Positions 1 to 6,627 of a stretch of 8,570 nt of DNA are shown here, piece after piece. The stretch is from Chryseobacterium gleum. Its GTDB lineage: Bacteria; Bacteroidota; Bacteroidia; Flavobacteriales_D; Sanyastnellaceae. Position 1 is the first letter of the stretch, and every line of letters begins with the position of its first letter. The position numbers were made by a program, and so were the translations under genes. The notes beneath the pieces are model-generated. The model saw only the letters and a list, made by a program, of their open reading frames with translations, was not told the origin of the DNA and did no database searches. The stretch is from the NCBI GenBank assembly GCA_945878835.1, contig CAMCUG010000050.1, positions 1 through 8,570 on the forward strand. The letters are read 5' to 3'.

Positions 1-1262
1 CCACCAAGGTGAAGGTTTAATGCAGTACCGTCTTTTTCTTTTCCTTCCAACTTAAACTGAATGTATCCGCTTTGCCAGCTCCAATACATGCCGTTCGCGG
101 GATCCAATGCGCAGCAGTGAACACCAGCGGCGTTTGTTATTGAATCGACACCCAAAGTTAGACGCACATAACTCGCGTAACTTGAATTGGAGTTGATCGA
201 GAAATTCAAGGAGTTAGAATTATTGAAATCGAGCAGTCGGAATGAAACGGAATCCTGTCCGATAATTTGTTTATTCATATCCAACAACTCGATATGCCCA
301 ACATAGCACTTCAACGTTTCAACATGAAGTAAAGAATCGACGAATTGAAGTGGAATATTTTTCAAGTTGAATTGAAACCGTCCATCCATTTTTGAATTCA
401 TCTGTTCGAATTCAACAACAATAGGGAAGTGGTCTGAAAGCAGCGGCTCATTAACATCGGTATTCCCAACTTTGTAAGAATGAAAACCGAGTTTTTCCAA
501 TTTGTAAAAAACATAATCTATTCGCGGAGCCTTCGGATTCGCAGCGCGTTCGAAATTGTTGAAAGTTCCAACCTTTGAAGAAATGCCTATTCCCGCATCG
601 GAGAATTCTGCACGAATTTTTCTCAAAGCAGGATCTTCTGGAGCACAATTCAAATCGCCCATGAAAATGATATTTTGAATGGAAGTGAAGCCTTCAATTT
701 CTTTCAGAATAAGTTTCGCGCTTTCTTGTCGAGCAACAACTCCCACATGATCCCAATGCGCATTCACCACCAACAAAGTGTCCTTTAGTTGTTCATCGAA
801 CAACAGCGCAAACGAGGCTATGCGCTCGCATGCGGCGTCCCAACCTTTGCTGGGTTTCGTCGGAGTTTCAGACAACCAAACTGTTTTCGATTTAACCAAT
901 GAAAATCGATTCAAGTTGAAATAAATAGGGGAGTACTCGCCTTTGGTAATGCCGTCTTCTCTTCCAACACCAATGCGGGTATATTGTCTCTGACTGAAAT
1001 TGTAATTGAATAGTGCGTGGTCGAGTTCAAGAACTTCGTTGTGTAAGACTTCTTGAAACCCAATAATATCAATACTTTCACTCCAAAGGAAATTTTTCAC
1101 ACGCTCGCTTCTGTTCGGCCAACTGTTCTCACCATCGTTTGGGTTGTTGTAACGAATGTTGAATGAAAGAACTTTTAAAGAAGAAGTCTGACCGAATGAA
1201 CATTCGGTTTTTGCAATGAAGAGGGTGCAAAGAAGTGCAAGTCGAAAAAAGTAGTTTTTCAT
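1..1262 (-). CDS. Secreted EEP-family hydrolase fused to an MbnP-like domain (3' end cut off)
   Basis: The frame runs open from the ATG at 1262 to the left edge: 420 residues with no stop. Residues 1-25 look like a signal peptide (MKNYFFRLALLCTLFIAKTE, probable cleavage near FGQ). Residues about 29-286 are an endonuclease/exonuclease/phosphatase fold with the usual metal and catalytic motifs: Asn35 in SFNIR, Glu71 in FQE, His169 in NAHWDHVG, Asp203/Asn205 in GDLN, Asp249 in RIDYVF and Asp277-His278 in SDHFPIV. After a short linker, residues about 294-420 match the MbnP-like family: TLGVDS at 369-374, then ALDPANGMYWSWQSGYIQFKLEG at 385-407 read as ALDPANG, MYWSW and SGYIQFKLEG. Known MbnP is a periplasmic copper-binding protein whose Trp is oxidised by a di-heme partner, MbnH. 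The substrate of the nuclease-like half is unknown; the EEP fold also includes phosphodiesterases and phosphatases. The gene starts 64 nt after the rpsA stop, beyond a terminator, so it probably has its own promoter. EEP call is firm, MbnP call good; the missing C-terminus could hold a sorting domain. Confidence 0.85.
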   Translation of the reverse strand, partial: MKNYFFRLALLCTLFIAKTECSFGQTSSLKVLSFNIRYNNPNDGENSWPNRSERVKNFLWSESIDIIGFQEVLHNEVLELDHALFNYNFSQRQYTRIGVGREDGITKGEYSPIYFNLNRFSLVKSKTVWLSETPTKPSKGWDAACERIASFALLFDEQLKDTLLVVNAHWDHVGVVARQESAKLILKEIEGFTSIQNIIFMGDLNCAPEDPALRKIRAEFSDAGIGISSKVGTFNNFERAANPKAPRIDYVFYKLEKLGFHSYKVGNTDVNEPLLSDHFPIVVEFEQMNSKMDGRFQFNLKNIPLQFVDSLLHVETLKCYVGHIELLDMNKQIIGQDSVSFRLLDFNNSNSLNFSINSNSSYASYVRLTLGVDSITNAAGVHCCALDPANGMYWSWQSGYIQFKLEGKEKDGTALNLHLG

Positions 1263-1277
1263 TCTGGAGTTAAAGGT

Positions 1278-1306
1278 AAAAAAAAACCTCCCGAAGGAGG
1301 TTTTTA
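1278..1306 (-). terminator. Intrinsic terminator of rpsA (UUCG loop)
   Basis: A 5-bp GC-rich stem, CCTCC at 1287-1291 with GGAGG at 1296-1300, is extended by A-T pairs on both sides. Read on the minus strand the loop is TTCG closed by C and G, the very stable tetraloop, followed by a run of nine T. It lies 21 nt past the rpsA stop codon. The A-rich and T-rich flanks make it potentially bidirectional, although no gene converges on it from the plus side. Confidence 0.9.
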
Positions 1307-1326
1307 TATGTTAGAGGAAAGAAGAA

Positions 1327-3357
1327 TTATGCTCCTTCTTCGCCGTCCATTTTCTCTTTCAATGCAGCCAATGCACCTAAGTCACCAAGAGTTGATTTCT
1401 CAACTTGAGAGTTAACTTGCTTCACAGCTGAATTGTTGTCTTCTTTCTTAGCACCCGATCCAGAACCTGAACCAGCGCCAGCACCAGCACTTGAGCGCTT
1501 AGGCTTAGCATCTGATGAAGATGGAGTAGAAGTGATTTCTTCTGGCTTCCAAGTTTGTGTGTGAGACACAGCAATCTTACGTTGGTTCTTGTTGAATTCA
1601 AGAACGATGAAGTCAAGGGTTTCTTCAACTTTCGCTGTAGATCCGTCTTCTTTCTTCATGTTTTTATTCAAGCAGAATCCTTCTAAACCGTAAGGAAGTG
1701 CAACACTACAATGGTTACCTTCTTTCTTCACGATAGTTCCTTGGTGCTTGGTTCCTTCAAGGAAAACAGTTTCAAACACATCCCATGGATTTTCTTCCAC
1801 TTGCTTGTGCCCTAAGCTAATTTTACGTCCTTCACGATCCAATTCCATTACTACTACAGCTATGTCATCTCCGATAGCGCAGAACTCACTCGGATGCTTG
1901 ATCTTCTTAGACCAAGAAAGGTCAGAGATGTGAACAAGGCCATCGATGCCGTCTGCTAATTCGCAGAAGATACCAAATGTAGTGAATGCACGAACTTTCG
2001 CAGTGTGCTTGGCTCCAACAGGGAAACGAGTCTCAATTCCGTCCCATGGATCAGAAGTCAATTGCTTCAATCCAAGGCTTAATTTACGCTCGTCTTTTTC
2101 CATGCTAAGGATTACAGCCTCAACCTCTTGTCCTACTTTCAAGAAATCTTGAGCAGAACGTAAGTGTGAACTCCAAGACATTTCAGAAACGTGAATCAAT
2201 CCTTCTACACCTGGAGCAATCTCAACGAATGCACCGTAGTCTGCAAGAACAACCACTTTTCCTGTAATCTTTTGTCCAACTTCCAAAGTATCTTGAATAG
2301 CATCCCATGGGTGAGCAGACAATTGTTTCAAACCAAGAGCAATTCTCTTCTTGTCATCATCGAAGTCAAGAATAACAACGTTGATCTTAGAATCCAATTG
2401 AACAATCTCTTCCGGATGAACAATACGTCCCCAAGAAAGGTCAGTAATGTGAATCAATCCATCTACGCCGCCAAGGTCAACGAATACACCGTAGCTTGTG
2501 ATGTTTTTAACCACACCCTCCAATACTTGTCCTTTTTCAAGGCCAGACATGATTTGCTTCTTCTGTTCTTCCAACTCAGCTTCAATAAGCGCTTTGTGAG
2601 AAACAACTACGTTCTTGAACTCGTTGTTAATCTTAACAACTTTCAATTCCATAATTTTTCCAACGTACACATCGTAGTCACGAATTGGCTTAACGTCGAT
2701 TTGTGATCCAGGTAAGAACGCTTCGATACCGAATACGTCAACGATAAGTCCGCCTTTCGTGCGACACTTAACTTCACCTTTAATAATTTCGCCAGTCTCA
2801 AGAGCTGTGTTAACGTTACCCCAAGCGCTGAACAAACGAGCAGTCTTGTGAGAAACGATTAATTGTCCGTTCTTGTCTTCTTGTAATTCAACGTAAACAG
2901 TAACGCGGTCACCCGCTTTAAGTTCTGGGTTGTAACGGAATTCAGTTACTGCAACAACACCTTCAGACTTGTATCCGATGTTGATTACAACTTCTTTCTT
3001 TCCAACAGAAACAACAGTTCCTTCAATAACTGTTTTTTCAGCAATTGTAGATAAAGTGTTTTCGTACAATGAATCGTAGCGTGAACGCTCTTCATCGTTG
3101 TATCCACCTGCAGACTCATACGCTTCCCAACTGAACTCACCGTTTTCATTCATGAAAGCAGCGTCGTCAGCAGTGCTGTACAACTCTAATGGTTCTTCTG
3201 CAGAAACTTCTTCTTCTACCGAAGCAGAAACTTCTTCTTCTACCGGAGCAGAAACTTCTTCTACAGATTCAGAAGCCGTAGCTTCCGTGTTTTCAGTTCC
3301 TTCGTTGGTTGGAACAGTGTTTTCAGCTTCTTCAGCTGGATTTAATTCTTCTGCCAT
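1327..3357 (-). CDS. rpsA: 30S ribosomal protein S1
   Basis: 676 residues. S1 binds mRNA on the small ribosomal subunit and helps initiation. Six S1 (OB-fold) repeats can be seen at about residues 108-171, 190-255, 275-345, 360-432, 445-518 and 532-600. Repeats 3 to 5 are the most canonical (YGVFVDLGGVDGLIHITDLSW at 289-309, seen as YGVFVDL and GLIHITDLSW; GLIHVSEMSW at 386-395; GLVHISDLSW at 473-482), while repeat 6 is degenerate. Each of repeats 3 to 5 ends in an LGLKQL or LGHKQV motif, and three are followed by PWD. The first ~105 residues are an acidic extension with an internal repeat of about 8 residues (EEEVSASV). The tail after 603 is low complexity (AGAGAGSGSGSG) and ends in a less random block, STLGDLGALAALKEKM at 655-670. 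Length exceeds that of E. coli S1 (about 557) because of both extensions. The ATG at 3357 begins MAEELNPAEE; no Shine-Dalgarno is visible, as expected in Bacteroidota. Transcribed alone, divergently from pntA. Confidence 0.97.
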   Translation of the reverse strand: MAEELNPAEEAENTVPTNEGTENTEATASESVEEVSAPVEEEVSASVEEEVSAEEPLELYSTADDAAFMNENGEFSWEAYESAGGYNDEERSRYDSLYENTLSTIAEKTVIEGTVVSVGKKEVVINIGYKSEGVVAVTEFRYNPELKAGDRVTVYVELQEDKNGQLIVSHKTARLFSAWGNVNTALETGEIIKGEVKCRTKGGLIVDVFGIEAFLPGSQIDVKPIRDYDVYVGKIMELKVVKINNEFKNVVVSHKALIEAELEEQKKQIMSGLEKGQVLEGVVKNITSYGVFVDLGGVDGLIHITDLSWGRIVHPEEIVQLDSKINVVILDFDDDKKRIALGLKQLSAHPWDAIQDTLEVGQKITGKVVVLADYGAFVEIAPGVEGLIHVSEMSWSSHLRSAQDFLKVGQEVEAVILSMEKDERKLSLGLKQLTSDPWDGIETRFPVGAKHTAKVRAFTTFGIFCELADGIDGLVHISDLSWSKKIKHPSEFCAIGDDIAVVVMELDREGRKISLGHKQVEENPWDVFETVFLEGTKHQGTIVKKEGNHCSVALPYGLEGFCLNKNMKKEDGSTAKVEETLDFIVLEFNKNQRKIAVSHTQTWKPEEITSTPSSSDAKPKRSSAGAGAGSGSGSGAKKEDNNSAVKQVNSQVEKSTLGDLGALAALKEKMDGEEGA
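3200..3265. repeat. 24-bp tandem repeat inside the rpsA 5' coding region
   Basis: A 24-bp unit starting GCAGAAACTTCTTCTTCTAC occurs at 3200-3223 and 3224-3247, with a third partial and diverged copy from 3248. On the coding (minus) strand it encodes the acidic octad repeat around residues 31-54 of S1. In-frame length means copy-number change would not break the gene. Confidence 0.85.
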
Positions 3358-3376
3358 GGGGCATTGTTAATTTGTA

Positions 3377-3409
3377 TTTCATTCGCCTTCGCACGCATAC
3401 GGAATGAAA
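3377..3409 (-). promoter_or_regulatory. Hairpin in the rpsA 5' leader
   Basis: A perfect 8-bp inverted repeat, TTTCATTC at 3377-3384 and GAATGAAA at 3402-3409, encloses a 17-nt GC-richer loop. It ends 19 nt upstream of the rpsA ATG, so it would form in the leader RNA next to the ribosome entry site. In gammaproteobacteria S1 represses its own translation through a structured leader; a similar role here is inference only. Confidence 0.45.
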
Positions 3410-3461
3410 GAGTTAGTTATTTTCAGTGACTCAACGTCTCATCACCGCCCAAAAAGGGACG

Positions 3462-3469
3462 CGAATATA
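3462..3469 (-). promoter_or_regulatory. Candidate -7 promoter element for rpsA
   Basis: On the minus strand the sequence reads TATATTCG, one mismatch from the Bacteroidota -7 consensus TAnnTTTG, inside TTTGTATATTCGCGTCCC. It would give an rpsA leader of roughly 100 nt that includes the hairpin at 3377-3409. The -33 element is weak (a TTAT-like stretch further upstream), so the assignment is tentative. Confidence 0.4.
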
Positions 3470-3503
3470 CAAAGAATTTCACGAAATAATGCGTGATGCA
3501 TAA

Positions 3504-3522
3504 ACATTGTGATCTACAATGT
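3504..3522. promoter_or_regulatory. Perfect 7-5-7 palindrome upstream of pntA, possible operator
   Basis: ACATTGT at 3504-3510 and ACAATGT at 3516-3522 are exact inverted repeats around the 5-nt centre GATCT. The centre-to-ATG distance for pntA is about 60 nt. The left arm overlaps the place where a -33 element would sit for a -7 candidate TATTATTG at 3531-3538 (one mismatch to TAnnTTTG). A dimeric regulator site governing the transhydrogenase operon is a reasonable inference; the regulator is not identifiable from the sequence. Confidence 0.45.
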
Positions 3523-3573
3523 GTTCTGATTATTATTGCAAATAATTACGCAGTCACAAAACCAAGTCTTTGC

Positions 3574-5106
3574 ATGAAAGTTGGAATCCCATTAGAATTA
3601 TTTCCTAACGAGTCGCGCGTAGCCGCCACTCCCAAAACAGTAGAACGATTAATAAAACAAGGCTTCGAAGTTGTTGTGCAATCCAATGCGGGAAACAGAT
3701 CTCATTTTCAAGACAGCGATTACCAGAAAGTAGGGGCTACAATTGTTGCGAATAACTCCGAGATATATGAAGTTGTGAATATAGTTTTAAAGGTAAGAGA
3801 ACCTCAGCCTGAAGAAATCGAAATCATGCCTAGTGGGCTTACACTTATTTGTTACCTCTCACCTGCACAAAATTTACCACTTCTGCAAAGCCTTGCAGAT
3901 AGAGGGGTTAATGCCATAGCAATGGATGCTATTCCACGAATTTCGCGCGCTCAAAAAATGGATGTTTTGTCGTCAATGGCAAATATTTCAGGCTACCGAG
4001 CGGTTGTTGAAGCTGCTTTTTATTTTGGAAGGTTTCTGAATGGACAAATTACAGCTGCAGGTAAAGTAGAGCCAGCGAAAGTTTTAGTTGTTGGTGCCGG
4101 TGTAGCCGGACTTGCTGCAATTGGAACAGCGAATTCCTTAGGTGCAATTGTTAGAGCCTTCGACACCAGAAAAGAAGTTGCAGAGCAAATTCAGTCAATG
4201 GGAGCGAAATTTTTGACTGTTGAAATCAACGAAGACGGACGCACAGATTCTGGCTACTCGAAAGAGATGAGCAAAGAGTTTATAGATGCGGAAATGAAGC
4301 TCTTTGAAGAACAAGCAAAAGACATAGACATTGTTATAACAACCGCACAAATACCAGGAAGACCAGCGCCAAAGTTGTGGTTAGAAAACCACGTGCATCT
4401 CATGAAACCGGGGTCAATTATTGTCGACCTAGCAGCTTCCTCTGGTGGAAATTGTGAATTAACAAAACCCAACGAAGTTTACACAACAGACAATGGAGTA
4501 ACGATACTGGGTAAGATAGATATGCTTCCCGGACAGGCAAGCCAATTGTATGGAAACAATTTGTGCCATCTCCTAGACGATATGGGGAAGGCCGAGAATT
4601 TTCACATCAATATGGATGACGCCATTGTTTCAAGAGCAATGGTCACCTTCGAGGGTAAAGTTAATTGGCCTCAAAAGCCTTTGGATGTTAGTCCAGCGAA
4701 AGCCAAGTCTGCAGAAAATCTTTTACCGAAATCGGTTTCAACGGAAACCACTCAAAAAAATAAAGCCATTGGCGCAATAAGAGGTGTAGTTGTTGTCGGA
4801 CTCTTACTTGGCCTCGTTGGAAGTTTTGCACCCAATGATTTTCTTCAGCACTTTACAGTATTCGTTCTCGCCATCTTCATTGGCTGGCAAGTAATATCAA
4901 ACGTTTCGCATGCGCTGCACACCCCGCTTATGGCCGTTACAAACGCAATCAGTGGAATAATTGTTATCGGTGGTCTTTTGCAAACGAAGGACAACCCATC
5001 CAGCATACTTACAATTTTATCAGTTGCGGCAGTGCTCCTTGCGACCATAAACATCGTAGGAGGATTTGTGGTTACGCATCGAATGTTAAAAATGTTTAGA
5101 AAATAA
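3574..5106 (+). CDS. pntA: Proton-translocating NAD(P) transhydrogenase, alpha subunit
   Basis: The alpha subunit binds NAD(H) and, with PntB, couples hydride transfer from NADH to NADP+ to proton movement across the inner membrane. I start it at the ATG at 3574 (MKVGIPLELF), which gives 510 residues, the same length as E. coli PntA as I recall it. Upstream in-frame starts at 3493 (GTG) and 3496 would add 27 residues without family character and would place coding sequence over the 3504-3522 palindrome. Seen in the protein: N-terminal NAD domain with RISRAQKMDVLSS at 122-134 (the conserved Arg125-Gln127-Asp130 region), a Rossmann motif VVGAGVAGLAA at 172-182, acidic Asp197 in RAFDTR, and the mobile-loop region AQIPGRPAP at 258-266. 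Four hydrophobic segments follow, at about 402-419, 424-441, 452-469 and 478-500, with HALHTPLMAVTNAISG at 446-461. The alpha chain is thus fused (domain I plus membrane part), not split into two genes. pntB begins 5 nt after the stop. Confidence 0.96.
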   Translation: MKVGIPLELFPNESRVAATPKTVERLIKQGFEVVVQSNAGNRSHFQDSDYQKVGATIVANNSEIYEVVNIVLKVREPQPEEIEIMPSGLTLICYLSPAQNLPLLQSLADRGVNAIAMDAIPRISRAQKMDVLSSMANISGYRAVVEAAFYFGRFLNGQITAAGKVEPAKVLVVGAGVAGLAAIGTANSLGAIVRAFDTRKEVAEQIQSMGAKFLTVEINEDGRTDSGYSKEMSKEFIDAEMKLFEEQAKDIDIVITTAQIPGRPAPKLWLENHVHLMKPGSIIVDLAASSGGNCELTKPNEVYTTDNGVTILGKIDMLPGQASQLYGNNLCHLLDDMGKAENFHINMDDAIVSRAMVTFEGKVNWPQKPLDVSPAKAKSAENLLPKSVSTETTQKNKAIGAIRGVVVVGLLLGLVGSFAPNDFLQHFTVFVLAIFIGWQVISNVSHALHTPLMAVTNAISGIIVIGGLLQTKDNPSSILTILSVAAVLLATINIVGGFVVTHRMLKMFRK

Positions 5107-5111
5107 GTACC

Positions 5112-6512
5112 ATGCACTCAATCAACGAAATTCAAACAGCCGCGTACCTCTATGCGAGTGTTTTATTCATACTAAGTCTTAGCGGTTTATCTTCTCAAGA
5201 CTCAGCGAAAAGAGGTGTGTTTTACGGAATAGCTGGAATGGTTATAGCTATTGCTGCAACTCTTTTCGGAAGTGGGGTAGAAGGAAAAGTCTACATCGTA
5301 ATAGCCATTGCGGCAGCCTCTGTAATTGGCATCTTCATCGCACGAAAAGTTCAGATGACAACCATGCCGCAGTTAATAGCGCTGTTGCACAGTTTCGTCG
5401 GCCTTGCCGCTGTGCTAGTCGGTTTCGGTTCATTTATAGATTCTGCATCTTCCACATCCGATTCTTCAACTCATTTAGTGCATTCCATTGAAGTGTTTAT
5501 TGGTGTGTTTATCGGAATGATCACCTTCACGGGCTCCCTCATTGCATGGGGAAAATTAGACGGAAAGGTATCTTCCAAGCCTTGGAATTTCAAGGGACTT
5601 CAAACCATAAACCTTTCATTATTTTTAATTTGTGTTGTAGCCGGAATTGTTTTTTGCAATGCCGAAGGTTTAGACGGGATTTTCGCACTAGTCGCCATGA
5701 CCGCAATTGCCGCTGTCATCGGAATTATCTTGGTAATGGCAATAGGCGGTGGCGACATGCCCGTTGTTGTTTCAATGTTGAATTCATATTCGGGTTGGGC
5801 GGCTTCGGCAGCCGGATTCATGTTAGGTAACGACTTACTCATTGTAACAGGCGCCTTGGTCGGAAGCTCAGGTGCAATTCTATCTATACACATGTGCGAG
5901 GCCATGAACAGATCTTTCATTTCGGTCATCTTCGCAAGCGGAACTAAAGTTCAATCGGGACAAGCTAAAAAAGAAATCGAAGGAGAAGTGCAAGCAACCA
6001 ATCATCAAGAGGTAGCTGAACTTTTGCGCAGTGCAAAGTCTGTTGTTATTGTTCCCGGTTACGGCATGGCGGTAGCGAAAGCGCAATATCCCATCTACGA
6101 AATGGCACAGACGCTCATCAACGAAGGCATCAACGTTAGATTCGCTATTCATCCTGTCGCTGGAAGACTTCCTGGTCATATGAACGTTCTCTTAGCGGAA
6201 GCCAATGTTCCTTACGACATTGTTTTGGAAATGGACGATATTAACGATGACATGCCAAATACCGATGTTGTTTTGGTTGTTGGTGCAAACGATGTTGTAA
6301 ACCCGAGTGCGCAAGACGATCCCGCAAGTTCTATCTACGGCATGCCGGTCATAGAGGCATGGAAAGCCGAAAAGGTCATCATCATGAAACGCTCAATGAA
6401 CGCGGGCTATTCCGGTGAAGACAATCCGCTTTTCTACAAGCCAAATTCGCTTATGCTTTACGGAGACGCCAAAGACACGGTCGAAAAGCTCCTCAGGCTT
6501 ATAAAAGACTAA
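5112..6512 (+). CDS. pntB: Proton-translocating NAD(P) transhydrogenase, beta subunit
   Basis: 466 residues, close to the usual length of about 460. It supplies most of the membrane domain and the NADP(H)-binding domain III. The first ~275 residues are strongly hydrophobic with eight or nine likely helices. LLHSFVGLAAVLVG at 91-104 contains the conserved membrane His (His93, equivalent to E. coli His91), and GGGDMPVVVSMLNSYSGWAA at 212-231 contains the conserved Asp215 and Asn224. Domain III shows the NADP-binding signatures in order: VPGYGMAVAKAQ at 314-325, HPVAGRLPGHMNVLLAEA at 347-364, GANDVVNPSA at 391-400, KRSMNAGYSG at 426-435 and MLYGDAKD at 448-455. All key motifs are intact, so a working enzyme is likely. 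Translationally close to pntA (5-nt gap), so co-transcribed; no separate promoter is evident. The stop is followed directly by decamer repeats and the structured element at 6545-6627. Confidence 0.97.
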   Translation: MHSINEIQTAAYLYASVLFILSLSGLSSQDSAKRGVFYGIAGMVIAIAATLFGSGVEGKVYIVIAIAAASVIGIFIARKVQMTTMPQLIALLHSFVGLAAVLVGFGSFIDSASSTSDSSTHLVHSIEVFIGVFIGMITFTGSLIAWGKLDGKVSSKPWNFKGLQTINLSLFLICVVAGIVFCNAEGLDGIFALVAMTAIAAVIGIILVMAIGGGDMPVVVSMLNSYSGWAASAAGFMLGNDLLIVTGALVGSSGAILSIHMCEAMNRSFISVIFASGTKVQSGQAKKEIEGEVQATNHQEVAELLRSAKSVVIVPGYGMAVAKAQYPIYEMAQTLINEGINVRFAIHPVAGRLPGHMNVLLAEANVPYDIVLEMDDINDDMPNTDVVLVVGANDVVNPSAQDDPASSIYGMPVIEAWKAEKVIIMKRSMNAGYSGEDNPLFYKPNSLMLYGDAKDTVEKLLRLIKD

Positions 6513-6533
6513 CCCTTTCTTACCCTTTCTTCC
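6513..6533. repeat. Two tandem copies of a CCCTTTCTTA decamer
   Basis: Directly after the pntB stop, CCCTTTCTTA is followed by CCCTTTCTTC and CC. Related copies lie at 7853-7946 on the other side of the nuclease gene. The period is 10 bp. Function unknown. Confidence 0.6.
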
Positions 6534-6544
6534 CGAATGTTTGG

Positions 6545-6627
6545 GCGTGCCCCTTCGGGTCGGGCTATCCGTTCCAAGTCCTCACGGTTTCCAACCGCTC
6601 CGGGCTTTCCACTTCTATCCCTCACGC
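6545..6627 (-). repeat. GC-rich structured intergenic element
   Basis: The stretch folds on paper into nested pairs: outer stem GCGTG at 6545-6549 with CACGC at 6623-6627, inner stem AAGT at 6576-6579 with ACTT at 6611-6614, and an apical hairpin CGGTT/AACCG at 6585-6589 and 6593-6597 with a 3-nt loop. A near-repeat CGGGCTATCC (6561-6570) and CGGGCTTTCC (6601-6610) sits symmetrically, and CCCTTCGGG at 6551-6559 can form a small UUCG-type hairpin. From memory, sequences of this kind (reading GCGTGAGGGAT...GGAAAGCCCG on the minus strand) recur between genes in many Bacteroidota; I could not check this. It may serve as a terminator between the convergent pntB and nuclease genes, but no T-tract follows. 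It overlaps the nuclease 3' end and provides its stop codon. Confidence 0.6.

Noticed and set aside
451..648. 65-residue open frame on the minus strand
   Set aside because: It is out of frame within the EEP domain of the left-hand gene, whose catalytic motifs are intact in the other frame.
2191..2706. 171-residue open frame on the plus strand
   Set aside because: It lies entirely antisense to the well-supported S1 repeats of rpsA and its translation has no recognisable domain.
3493..3573. N-terminal extension of PntA by 27 residues from GTG/ATG at 3493-3498
   Set aside because: The added residues have no family character, the ATG at 3574 gives the canonical MKVGIP start and length, and the extension would cover the operator-like palindrome and promoter candidate.
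5600..5929. 109-residue open frame on the minus strand inside pntB
   Set aside because: It is a shadow of the pntB membrane region, which is conserved in its own frame.
6532..6545. CCCGAATGTTTGGG as the pntB terminator hairpin
   Set aside because: The stem needs a G-U pair and a 2-nt loop and is not followed by a T-tract; the larger structured element is the better candidate for any barrier function.
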